Shown here piece after piece: positions 12,374 to 24,000 of a stretch of DNA of 64,000 nucleotides (positions are counted from its first letter, which is position 1; each line of letters begins with the position of its first letter). Source of the DNA: Histoplasma ohiense. Its lineage: Eukaryota > Ascomycota > Eurotiomycetes > Onygenales > Ajellomycetaceae. Below the pieces are notes generated by a model. The model saw nothing but the letters and a program-made list of their open reading frames with translations. It was not told the DNA's origin and did no database searches. The position numbers and the translations under genes were made by a program. Location of the stretch: positions 2,542,001 to 2,606,000 of the forward strand of contig JAEVHH010000003.1 in NCBI GenBank assembly GCA_017607445.1, written 5' to 3'.

Positions 12374-12933
12374 AAGAGTAGAAAAGAAAATGATCTAAGA
12401 AAAAAATTTTTTTTGCATGTTTGTTTTTTTATATTTTTGCTAAATTAATTGTATTATTATAATTATCAGAGATTACAAATTTTATTTGATATTTTACATT
12501 ATACAATTCTTTGTTGTGAGCATATATTATTGTAGCGATATTATGCTCATGATATATATATATATATATGTATATGTATACTTGTAAGTTGCGTGTGACT
12601 TTATGTTTAGTATCAGTAAACAACGAAAGCTGATAAATTCATACTGTGGAATTGTGATATATTAGAGATAGATAATATGTCTAATGAATCAACTTTTCAG
12701 CACTTACAAATCTTAATAATATCTTCAATATTTTCATTATCATTCTTTTCTATTTGATCATAATGTGTTTTATTTGTTGTTGTTTATAAATATATTCTAC
12801 TAGTGTTCTAACCAATTAGAATGGGTTAATGAAAAAGGGGTAAAAAAAAATCCCAATCAAATTGAACCAATTTCTTAACCTTTTTATCCTCAGAATTCAT
12901 TTTACACATAATTTCTTATCATTTATATTCATC
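12374..12933. other. AT-rich spacer before hAT transposase
   Basis: No coding signal. Contains a TA/TG microsatellite (12553-12580) and AT-rich sequence leading to the transposase ATG at 12934; presumably promoter and 5' UTR. Confidence 0.5.
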
Positions 12934-15329
12934 ATGACAACTTCAGTAATTGCTGAATCAGGGAATTCATCACCTTCTTTAATGGAGGTTCAAGATCTTA
13001 TAGAAATAAGAGTGGATCAAACAATTTATGTTGTTTATAAGTCCTCACAAGATGAGCTCTTTCAAGCCTGGTGGATGCATACTTCTTTTTGTCTTGGTGA
13101 TGAAAAACAACACAATCTATGGAAAAGCCAGTATAGACAATGAGAAGATCTATGGAAAAACTTTCAATAAGTTGCTGTGAAGATCACTGAAGAGCTATTT
13201 CTCTGCTGTAATCATTGCAACTTCATACAAAAACATCCATTCTGAAGTGGACATGGATCAGAAGAAATCACACAACATTTGAAATCTGCTGATTATCTAC
13301 AGCTTAGAGGAAAATATCAGAATATTCTTCATGAACTGATACTTATATCATCTACTCTCATTAATGGTAACAATATTTGGTAACACTTATGTACTATTTT
13401 GCAGGAAAACATGTGAAAACAATGATGAACTGATGCTGATCTTTCAATTCCAACTCTTTCATCAGACAACTTTTGAGAACAACTTCTACATCTATGTATA
13501 TTGTTGAATCTTCCACTGTGTGCTGTTGAAAACTCGGAATTTTGAACTCTACTGCAAATGCTTAATTCACATATTCAAATTCCTCATCAATTCAGTCTCC
13601 ACTCTTCTCTGAATACACATTACAACAATGATATGCAACAACTTGGACTTCTGTTGAAGAAACAACAGAAGATATCACTGGCAGTGGATGTATAAACAAG
13701 CACCAACAATCTATCCTTTTTGAATGCAGTTTGTTATTTTATTGATGAGGATTGGAATTATAAAGAGAAATTGATTGACTTTGAACAATTGAAGAGCAGT
13801 CATACAGATGAATATATGACTGATGTTCTCATGACAATCATTAAGAATGATTACTGAGATATTTCATCAGATCTTCTTGCAATCACAACAGACAATGCAG
13901 CAAACAACTTGATCATGATACAGAGTCTGAAACAAAAACTGGTATTGTATAGATGAAATGATAAATGTGGGCATATTCTCTGTATTGCACATATTATTCA
14001 GCTTGTTATTCAAGCATTGATTAAAGGTCTGAACATTGAACCTGAAAACACAGAACTGGTCAGTTGTTTTGATGAGAATGATGTTGAAATTGTTACACAC
14101 ATCACATTCTCATCAACTCTTCACAAGGTAATGATATTTGATAATGCCTCAGTGAAAATTGATCAATTTGCTAACTATCTCATTATCTTTTTTTAGATTC
14201 ATCATATTGCCAATACAATCAGTACTTCTCTCAAACAACAACAACAATTCCACAATATTCAAGCCACTCACAGCTCAGTTCCTCCTCTTAATATGATACA
14301 AAATATTCAAATATGATGGAGTTCTACTTATGAGATGACAGTTCAAGCACTTCAACTAAAAGATGCTGTGAATCATTGAATTCAGAATTCTGAGTGAGAG
14401 AAAATTCATGCTCTGAAACTTTCTGATACAGAATGGGCACAGTTAAAATATGTTGTTGAACTGTTGTTTATCTTTTACAAAACAACAAAAGCTGTGTCTA
14501 TTACAGTAACATCAATGATGCAAGCTTCTTGATGAATATACAACAGTTTATTTACTCATTTGAAAATGCAGATGACTCATGTACAAGAAGAACAATTCTG
14601 AGATAGAGTTATTTCTGCAGCAATTGAAAGAGTGTGAGACAAACTTGCAGAATATTATGCAAGAATCAATCAACCATTTACTGATTACTATGCTGTTGCT
14701 GCTGTACTTGATCCCTCTCATTGAATCAATGCATATACTCCCAGGGATTGGACGGCGGAAGAACAACAAATCTATGTTGATATAGCTTGAACATACTACA
14801 ACAACAACTATCAACAATATGAACAGAATAATACCCAAATTGAAGAGTCAATAGAGCATGATTCTTTGATTAGTAACTTTTTTTTTATAATACTCACTGA
14901 GATATTGATATTAATCTGTTACTAATATTGATTAAGGATTTGCACTTGTTGATTGCTGCTGAAAATCTGAGCAAACAAAATTCTTGCAACACTGAATTTG
15001 ACTGCTATCTATATGATGATTCTGTTAATATCAAAGGAAAATCTATTTTAGATCTGTGGAGGATGATCAGCAGTCAGTACTCAACAGTGGCAATGATGAC
15101 ACACAATATTCTGACAATTCCATTGGCAGGAGTTGGTATGGAGAGAAAGTTTAACTCAAGTCAAGATATTTGTCACTATTGCTGTGATCAATTGCAAGAA
15201 GAAACTGTAAAGAAATTGATGATGATTAAGCATAAAAAAAAAAAAGAAATTGTTGATAAGAATTCTATTGTGGCAGAATTCTCTTCCAATGATATAGTGA
15301 AGGAAAAAATTGGCCATGATTGTATATAG
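12934..15329 (+). pseudogene. hAT transposase, interrupted
   Basis: Start at ATG 12934 (TTSVIAESGN). A BED-type zinc finger is suggested near 13200-13300 (CCNHC then GHGSEEITQH). The RNase H-like core gives LLAITTDNAANN near 13880, with the conserved Asp, then GHILCIAHIIQLVIQ. The hAT dimerisation domain is at 14928-15230 (ILDLWRMISSQYSTVA, TIPLAGVGMERKFNSS). Likely introns with GT...AG ends and CTAAC branch points lie at about 13366-13405, 14129-14197 and 14863-14935. Several stops, mostly TGA, break the exons. A DNA-cutting and pasting enzyme originally; now inactive. Confidence 0.85.
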
Positions 15330-15668
15330 TATTAATGAGCTTGTGAGTGTTACCAATAATTGTTACCAATTGTCATGTATTACATAATCATCAGAACAGG
15401 ATCAAACTTGAGTTAAAATCATGATCAGTCCCAGGTCATGTTCTTGTTTTTCATAGTCAGTCACTTTGCATGGAATAATAAATTTTGTTGATCTCATAAT
15501 AGTCATGTTAGGCCTAAATCTGGTCCTTTTACACTCCATTTCTGAAAATTTTGGTCCCTTTACACTCCCATTCTGATCCTGGTCCCACTGGAAATCACGC
15601 CAAGAAATGGACTGGGACCAAACCAAATCAAACCAAACATGAAATTCATGGTCCCACCGGCCAGCCTA

Positions 15669-17966
15669 GACACAGATTCTCAGATCAAATGATTGTATTC
15701 TATTCATTTGACAAAGTATTCACAGCAGCAGTGGTTGATTCTATTGTCAAGAATTGCTTCAATTTCTTACTTGAGTTCATTGTCTTCTTCTACAATGACA
15801 GATGACTGTCAATCAGAGGTTCTCTGTGAGAGAAATGAATCCTCAGCCACAGATTGAAGCAGGTTTGTATGAAAGATGTTATAAATGTCAGACAGAGTGT
15901 CAAGTCAATAATTATATGTGTCTAGCACTTCCTTCACCATATACTTGACATGACAATAATCTAGTATACATAAGAGATGATTCATTTTTATGTTCTTGAG
16001 ATTCAGTCAGATTTTGTCTTCTACATAATATTGAGTTGCAGAACTTCTTCTGATATTTGCTTGATTTTTATAATTTTACTGAATACTGATCATTGAAACT
16101 TCTGCTCATTTATAAGCTTTTTTCAGTTTGCTCATGATATTCTCTGCCATCTGTATGAGACTGCAGATGTATATGATTTCTCAGAGAGTCTCAGAGAAGT
16201 TCAGAATCTCTAAGTTGTATCTGTGTAGAAGAAAGAATGAGCTTACATCTGTCATAGCAGAATCTCAACTGTTAATCACAATCTCAGCATGCAGCAGCAG
16301 ATTGCTTCAGTTGTTTTGTGTATAATTGCAGAACTTACAGAGAATGTTCTTTATCATTTATATCATTCTCTCAGTAGCTTTATCAGTCTCTGAATGATAC
16401 ACTGTTGATAACTTTCATTCAATTCTTAGCAATTGACATACACAGACTCAGAGTGTGCTGATGAATTGACTATCTCTATCTGACACAATGAATGAAGACA
16501 GACTGTGTATACAATAGAATGAGCTTCTGATGAAGACATCTGCAACTACTTCAGTATTCATCTTGTCACAGAGCTGTAGTATTACACCCTTACTGAGTCA
16601 GTCAACAATGACTAGAATGTTTGTAGAATCTTTACTCTTGAGTAAGAAAACTGCAAAATCAATAGCTATATCACATCAAGTTTGATTGAGAACAGATAGA
16701 GGCTTCAGCATCTCTTTTCAGTGTTCACATCATACTGTCACTGAGCCACAGCAATCACAGTTGCATACAAATCAGTGTATATCATTCAATATATCTGATC
16801 AGTAGAATTCTCAGACAACAATGTTGTACATAATTGTACATTCTGAGTGCTCAGTCATTGATGAGTCATGAATTTCTTACATGATTCATGTTTGTAGAGA
16901 TTCTGAATCAGAGACTCATCATCTATCTCAAAAGTATAAGCAGTTGTCATTGTCAATTGAACATGCTGAGATATTTATTTTTGAGTATACATCTGTAGGA
17001 AATTGAGATGTTTTGCTTTATATAGCTTCAGCAGCTTGTTGTCAGAATTCATCTGTATCTGTTATTAGTCTTCATTGTTCTTCAAGTAAGAGTTCTTGAG
17101 CTCAGAACTGATTGATATGTATACAGAGTTCATCTGATTGTGTAGAACTTTCTATAATTGCAGAGTCAATTAATCAATGCTCTTGATGTTTCCATCTATC
17201 ATTCAAGTCATCAGATGATATATCTTGTTCTCAGCAGAACAGAGCATCCACAAGAGTGTTCTCTACTTCAGATCAATAATGAATTATAAATGAAAAACAG
17301 CTAAGAAACAATGATCAACACATATATCTTTCAGTGAGCTTACAAGTGATTATGAAGTACTCTAAATTCTTATGATCAGTAACAATCTCAAACTTCTCAA
17401 CACTCATAAGTTCAAACTTTCATTCTTCAAAGTATTATATGATCACTAAAAGCTCCTTGTTGTAGATCTCATAGTTGCATTCAGCAGACAATATCTTTTT
17501 CAAGATAAAGACACAAGATTATAGAACATTTTCATTATTATATTGCATCAGTACTTCATCTACTACATAATCTGAGACATCTGTTTCAAGAATTGTATGC
17601 TTATTCAGATCAAATGATTGCAGCATCAGAGTATTTGTGAACATACACTTCAGCTTTTTGAATGCTGCATCCACTTCATCAGTTCATTGAAATACAGTGT
17701 CTTTTCAGATCAGATTCATCAGTGATTGTACAATATCAGAGAAGTCTTTGATGAATCTTCAGTAGAAGTTGACAAATTCTAGAAAGCTTCTAGTCTCTTT
17801 TATTGAGACTGATGTCTTTCAGTTGAGGATTGCTTCCATCTTCTTAGAATCCATACATACATCTTTTTCAGCTTCAATAATGAATTCTAGATAGATTGTA
17901 GACTTGATCTCAAAGTCACATTTGTCAATGTCCACTTGCAGTTCAGCTTTTCATAGACAGTCAAGC
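15669..17966 (-). pseudogene. V-old pol part 1 (chromodomain, integrase, RNase H, part of RT)
   Basis: Aligns base for base with V-young 21148-23446 except for dense C-to-T and G-to-A changes and small differences. It covers the chromodomain, integrase, RNase H and the end of RT, all riddled with stops. It ends at caagc (17962-17966), the TSD of Z1, and resumes at 31063. A useful reference for scoring the mutation context against V-young. Confidence 0.9.
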
Positions 17967-18237
17967 TGTAAGAGATGGTTGTAGGTATAATTATGGGAGT
18001 AGTGTGAAGTACGCATATAGGATGTTAAGAAGGTAGCAATCTCTATTATTCAAAGCTAATCACTGATCTCCTAATATCTATGGATATCAGTGAGCATTAT
18101 ATAGGTGATCATCATGTGCTATGGCTGTCTATGGTGCTGTGTGCTATGTCCCTCTTCATTAATTCTGGTGTGTTCTGTGTTCTTCTATCGCCACATAGCT
18201 ATTTTCTAATATAGATATCTCTGTTGCATCTATTACA
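17967..18237 (-). repeat. Z1 3' LTR (271 bp)
   Basis: TGTAAGAGATGG...CTATTACA. Compared with the right LTR (30792-31062) it has lost most CpG. The neighbouring 18238-18260 reads on the minus strand as a purine run (gaagaagggagata), the polypurine tract. Confidence 0.93.
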
Positions 18238-18780
18238 ATTATCTCCCTTCTTCAAAGGCCTGGTCCTCAGAGCTTCTTACTGCAACATGTGAAGTTCATA
18301 ACATGTGCTGCATGATTAATATTGTATAGAGTTCACAGAATCAGGCTGGATTAATTGTTGAGGTTAATTCTGAAGTGTTGCTGTTTCAGAAGAACATTTT
18401 TCCATCTTCAGTGTCAATGCAGTTCAATCATGATTTAGGCACAACTTCTGAACCTCTTTTCTTTGACTTTTACATCAAAAAGTTGTACTCTAACAAAATC
18501 ATCACCACCATCACCACCAATGATTTTTTATTTAAAAAGAATACATCAATTTATCAAACAAAGTATGCTGTATCTTTCTATGTGATTTTTATTGTGAAAT
18601 TCGAAGTTTTGGTTGTGTGGTTGTGTTTTCCATTTTGGGTTGAGTTTTGTGTTGTTGCAATTCCTTTGATCATCATTGCAATATTGATTTCAATCTCCAA
18701 CATCTGTCTTTCTTTCTTGTTGCTTTTGCTTTTCCTTCTCCTTTAAATAAGGTCTTGGTACTAATTAAAGTTATGATAGA
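18238..18780 (+). promoter_or_regulatory. Polypurine tract and promoter region of the Z1 accessory gene
   Basis: After the polypurine tract (18238-18260, minus strand) the plus strand is T- and CT-rich, with a strong pyrimidine tract at 18708-18743 directly before the accessory ATG at 18781, like many fungal core promoters. A hydrophobic 123-codon frame (18375-18746) is open here and in Z2, but I regard it as a by-product of T-richness. Confidence 0.5.
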
Positions 18781-19920
18781 ATGTCAGAACCAGCTGTTTC
18801 TGTTGCTGGTTCGGAGTCTATGGAGAGTGATATGCTGTCTGCCATCAAGAGCATTTGCTTGGGTTGTCTGGAGAGGTTGCAGAACCTCTCAGTATACCCT
18901 TGCTTTGTGAATGATGGATGGACACACTGTCATGCCTGCCATATATCAAATAGAAGTTGTGCTGCTGTAAGTTTTCTTAAACTAAGGTTGTTATGGATGC
19001 TAATGGATTATAGATGCCTGAGTGCTTTCACAAAACCAGTCAATCTTTGATTGATGAATTTCATGAGATGCTGCTCTCTGATGAAGTTCTGAATGAGAGA
19101 TTTGCCATGTATCAAACTGCTGTTGTGAGGTTTGTACTTGATGTGCAGATCTATGAGAATGCAGGTGGGGTTCTAGAATTCTATGTGAACTCTGATGATC
19201 TGTTGTCACAGCAGAGTGTGACATTTGATCATAGCAGTGTTTCAGAAAGTGTGTTTTTGTGTCCTGCTATTACATTGATGTCATTCTCACTGAGTCAAGA
19301 TCTTGGTATGTTATTTGAGTTGACTGATAATGTAGGTGAAGATGAGGAAGTGAATGGTTTCATTGAAGTGTTAGAAAGAAACACAGCAGCATATTGCTGT
19401 TGTTGTATTCAACATTTGACAATGTCCCCCCACCATCATTGTGAGTCTGCTGAGGATTGATGCAAAAAATGCAAGCACTGCTTGATGATGAAGCACATCT
19501 GTGTTCCAGTAAGTTATTATTCAAAACAAATGTTTTTACAGTATAATATTAACTTCTTATTAGGTGTCAGTGGATGCTGTTGAATTGGCTCAGGTGGTTA
19601 TCAACACTGCTGAGAATCTAATTGTTGCTGGTGTGGATGCTTTGAATGTTAACATTTTGCAGAGTACTGTGACTGCAGTGGTTAGATTCTTTGCTGTGAA
19701 GATTTGAAAGATTCAATGAGACAGTTCTTCTGAGACTCCAGCTGAAATGGTGATTGATGAGGTCTCAGTGATTACATCATCAGTCACAGCTTCCAAGTCA
19801 TCATTGAAACATTGTGATTTGTCAGTTGAGGAAATTTGGGATAATAAGCAAGTTTGTCTTGATGACAATTCCTTGAATGACACTGATCAAGCTGAGACAG
19901 ATCTGTTTTTTAATCTCTGA
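18781..19920 (+). pseudogene. Z1 antisense accessory gene with two Cys6 modules
   Basis: Three exons fit one phase: 18781-18966, 19014-19508 and 19564-19920, with introns starting GTAAGT and ending TAG. The product would be about 345 residues. Module 1 is C26-x2-C29-x11-C41-x8-C50-x2-C53-x6-C60. Module 2 is C190-x2-C193-x11-C205-x9-C215-x2-C218-x6-C225. The spacing recalls fungal Zn2Cys6 clusters but with a longer first loop. Between them lies a helical segment (about 63-110). Three in-frame TGAs (one inside module 2, two in exon 3) inactivate this copy. It is convergent with pol, their ends nearly touching at ~19940. The role is unknown; metal binding is an inference. Confidence 0.7.
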
Positions 19921-19939
19921 GTGGAATAAGTATATTCAG

Positions 19940-20605
19940 CAGTCATTGTCATCTTCTTTGTTTTTGTTTACTGACTGACTTCTGATAGATTTTATTAAAC
20001 TGTTCCAAGTACTTCTGGCTGTTCATCAAGTTTTCCTTGGGTTCCCAAGAATTGTCTGTGTCTGTACAATCTTTTCATTTGACAAGATATTGTGTTTGAC
20101 TGTGGTACTGACACTTGTCTAATATAGCTTCAACTTCCCATTCCTCTTGTGTGTCTATAATTATCAATTCTGCTTGCGGGATTTGTCCATCGTGTGTGTG
20201 ATATGGTTCGAGAAGGGAAACATGGAATATGGGATGAATTCCTTTATATTGCAGCATGAGTTTCAGTTTGTACACCTGTGTACCACAGATATCAATTATT
20301 TGAAAGAGACTCAAAAATCAATGATCTAGTTTGAGTGAGGGTCGCAAGGTGGATATATTTTTTGCATGCAGCATTATTCAGTCCTCTATCTTAAAGCTTT
20401 TTGATATATAACACTGATTGTAATACTTTTTCTCAGCTGTTTTGACAGCTTCCAGGCATTCTCAGATCTTGTTCTCTGCTTGCTTCATTCATTCCACTTG
20501 TTTCATTGCTGATTTTGACACATCTGTGCTTGGGGGTTTCATGTCTATGCAAAGTTCAGTTGGTCGGCCGATCATTGCTTCAGATGGTGTCATTTTTATT
20601 GATGT
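19940..20605 (-). pseudogene. Z1 pol 3' part (integrase end and chromodomain)
   Basis: Minus strand 20314-20075 gives FQIIDICGTQVYKL, HPIFHVSLLEPY, then EEWEVEAILDKCQY and QYLVK, the integrase GPY/F end and the chromodomain start. A TGA follows where Trp is expected, then NSWEP. The sequence stops at 20605 next to the V-young TSD gtgga (20606-20610) and continues at 26565. Homologous to 35910-36570 in Z2. Confidence 0.85.
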
Positions 20606-20610
20606 GTGGA

Positions 20611-21081
20611 TGTAACGGGCGTACTTCGATTAACGATTTGGTACTATCCTAATTACAGATTACGAATTGATTAAGGAAAGAAAGAGAAAAGAAATCAGAA
20701 GAAAAGGTCGTACGAAGGGGGTTCTTATAGGGGAAAGTTCGGGGCGGAAGAATATCAGAAGCCGCTCCACAGTGGAGCGCGGAGCGGAAGAACATTAAGG
20801 GGTACGCGTAAGAATCGTTAGAAGCTACGCGAGCGCGGAACGTGGGGCGGGGGAATCATTGAGGGCTACGCGGAAGAATCGTTAGAGACTACGCGAGCGC
20901 GGAACACAGAGCGGGAGAACGTAAGGAGCTACGCGGAAGAATCGTTAGAAACTACGCGAGCGCGGAGCACGGAGCGGAAGAACATCGAGGGTTACGCGAG
21001 GTCACAACGGCCAGGAACGAGCGGGTGCAGGAGGGGAGTTGGTTGCGTAAGTTGATTACTAACGGGTGCTAACCCGTCACA
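20611..21081 (-). repeat. V-young 3' LTR
   Basis: 471 bp, identical by eye to 26089-26559. U3 contains repeat units of about 63 bp whose core ctacgcgagcgcgga recurs at 20825, 20889 and 20952. The pol stop codon (21069-21071) lies inside this LTR. Confidence 0.97.
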
Positions 21082-24000
21082 TTATCCCCCCCTACCGGGG
21101 TGAGTGAGGACTCGTAGGTGTCGAGGGCGGCGGTGTCCTCCAAGGCGGACGCGGGTTCCCAGGTCGGACGATCGTATCCTACCCATTTGACGAGGTATTC
21201 GCGGCGGCGGCGGTTGGTTCTATCGTCAAGGATTGCTTCGATTTCCCACTCGAGTTCGTTGTCTTCTCCTACGATGGCGGGTGGCTGCCAATCGGAGGTT
21301 CTCTGTGAGGGGAATGGATCCTCGGCCGCGGGTCGGAGCAGGTTCGTATGAAAGACGTCGTGGATGCCAGGCGGGGTGTCGAGTCGATAATCGTGTGTGC
21401 CTAGCACTTCCTTCACCGTATACTTGGCGTGGCGGTAATCTAGCGTACGCGAGGGGCGGTCCGTTCTTATGTTTTTGAGGTCCAGCCAGACTTTGTCTCC
21501 TACGTGGTATCGGGTCGCAGGACTCCTCCTGGTGTTCGCTTGGTCCTCGTAATCTTGCTGAGCGCTGGCCATTGAAGCTTCTGCCCATTCGCGGGCTTTC
21601 TTCAGCTTGCTCACGATGTTCTCTGCCGCCTGTATGGGGCTGCGGGCGTACGCGGTTTCTCGGGGAGTCTCGGGGAAGTCCAGGACCTCTAAGTTGTATC
21701 CGTGTAGGAGGAAGAATGGGCTTACGCCTGTCGTAGCGGAATCTCGACCGTTAATCGCAATCTCAGCGTGTGGCAGCAGGTTGCTCCAGTTGTCTTGCGC
21801 GTAATTGCAGAACTTACGGAGGATGTTCTTTACCGTTTGTATCATCCTCTCGGTAGCTCCATCAGTCTCTGGGTGGTACGCCGTTGATAACTTTCGTTCG
21901 ATTCTTAATAATTGGCATACGCGGGCCCAGAGTGCGCTGACGAATTGACTGCCTCTATCTGACACAATGGATGAGGGCAGGCCGTGCATACGATAGAACG
22001 GGCTTCTGACGAAGGCATCTGCAACTACTTCGGCGTCCATCTTGTCACAGGGCTGTAGTATTACGCCCTTGCTGAGTCGGTCGACGATGACTAGGATGTT
22101 CGTAGAACCTCCGCTCTCGGGTAAGGAAACTGCAAAATCGATAGCTATATCGCGCCAAGTTCGGTCGGGGACAGGTAGGGGCTTCAGCATCCCTTTTCGG
22201 CGTTCACGCCATGCCGTCACTGAGCCGCAGCGATCACAGTTGCGTACGAACCGGCGTATGTCTTTCGACATATCTGGCCAGTAGAATTCTCGGGCGACGA
22301 TGTTGTACATGATTTCGCGTCCTGGGTGCCCGGTCATCGGCGAGTCATGAATTTCTTGCATGATCCGTGTTCGTAGGGGTTCTGAATCGGGGACCCATCG
22401 CCTATCTCGAAAGCGTAAGCAGTTGTCATCATCGATCGAACATGCTGAGATATCCGTTCTTGGGTATACGCTTGCGGGGAATCGAGGTGCTCTGTTTCGT
22501 ACGGCTTCGGCGGCTTGTTGCCAGGATTCATCTGCTTCTGCCGCTAGCTTCCATTGTTCTTCGAGCGAGGGTTCTTGAGCTCGGGACTGGTTGACATGTA
22601 CGCGGGGTTCGTCTGGTTGCGTAGGACTTTCTATGATTGCAGGGTCGATTAATCGATGCTCTCGGTGTTTCCACCTGTCGTCCAAGTCATCAGATGGCAT
22701 ATCTTGTTCTCGGCGGGACAGGGCATCCGCAAGGGTGTTCTCTACTCCAGGTCGATAACGAATTGTGAACGAAAAACGGCTAAGGAACAATGACCAACGC
22801 ATATGCCTTTCAGTGAGCTTACGAGTGGTCGTGAAGTACTCTAAGTTCTTATGATCGGTAACAATCTCAAACTTTTCGACGCTCATAAGTTCGGACTCCC
22901 ATTCTTCGAGGCATCGTATGATCGCTAGGAGCTCCTTGTCGTAGATCTCGTAGTTGCATTCGGCGGGCGACATCTTTTTCGAGGTGAAGGCACAGGGTCG
23001 TAGGACACCTTCGTTATCATATTGCATCAGTGCCCCACCTACTACGTAACCTGAGGCGTCCGTTTCGAGAATCGTATGCTTATCCGGATCGAATGATTGC
23101 AGCATCGGGGCGCTTGTGAACATACGCTTCAGCTTTTTGAATGCTGCGTCCGCTTCGTCAGTCCATTGGAACACGGCGTCTTTCCGGGTCAGGTCCGTCA
23201 GTGGTCGTACGATATCGGAGAAGTCTTTGATGAACCTTCGGTAGAAGTTGGCAAATCCTAGGAAGCTTCTAGTCCCTTTTACCGAGACTGGTGCCTCCCA
23301 GTTGAGGATTGCTTCCACCTTCTTAGGATCCATGCGTACGCCTTTTTCAGCTTCGATGATGAATCCTAGGTAGGTCGTAGACTTGGTCTCGAAGTCGCAT
23401 TTGTCAATGTCCACTTGCAGTCCGGCTTTTCGTAGGCGGTCAAGCACTTGTCGTACGTGCTTGCGGTGCTCAGTGAGCGGTCCATCGGTGAAGATCAGGA
23501 TATCGTCCATGTACGCTGAGGCGATCTCATCGAGCAGGTCTCGTAGGGCCCAGTTAATGTATTTCTGGAACGTGCTCGGGGCGTTCGCTAATCCAAAAGG
23601 GGTCACTGTCCATTCGTATAATCCGTAACGCGTACGAAAAGCGGTTAGCCATTCGTCACCTTCATTAATCCTTATCTTATAGAAGGCCGCAGAGATGTCA
23701 AGCTTCGTAAACCATTTTGCTTTTCCTACTCGTTCGAGTGTTTCGTTGATGAGTGGGAGAGGGTATCGGTCCTTCCGCGTAATCTTGTTGAGTCCTCGGT
23801 AGTCAACGCAGAATCGTAAGCCTCCTCCTGGTTTCTTCGCGAACAGTACGGGTGCTGCGGCGGGTGAGTTGCTAACACGAATGAAGCCTTTGTCCAATAG
23901 TCCGTTGAGCGTTTTTCGTAGGACGAGGAGCTCGTCGCGCGACATGCTGTAGAGAGGACCCCAGGGTGGTTGCGGGTCCTTACCGTCCTCCTTGATGAGC

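Larger units (their letters stand above)
9878..15668 (+). mobile_element. hAT DNA transposon (5.8 kb) inserted in V-old
   Basis: Flanked by the 8-bp TSD gacacaga (9870-9877; 15669-15676), the size typical of hAT elements. The ends form an imperfect inverted repeat: TAGACTGGCTG at left, TAGGCTGGCCG as reverse complement at right, differing mainly by G-to-A changes. Subterminal regions hold many GGTCCC/GGGACC motifs, probable transposase sites. The element carries a hAT transposase (12934-15329) and an upstream second gene (11389-12373). The uninterrupted target sequence is seen in V-young near 21148. Confidence 0.92.

Noticed and set aside
18375..18746. A 123-codon hydrophobic frame, open in both Z1 and Z2 (34335-34706)
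   Set aside because: The strand is T-rich and pyrimidine-rich and ends 35 bp before the accessory ATG; Leu/Ile/Phe runs follow from base composition. More likely promoter/leader.
20820..21010. CRISPR-like spaced repeats (U3 units and leader decamers)
   Set aside because: Eukaryotic retrotransposon LTR and leader; units are degenerate and between-unit sequence is also repeated.
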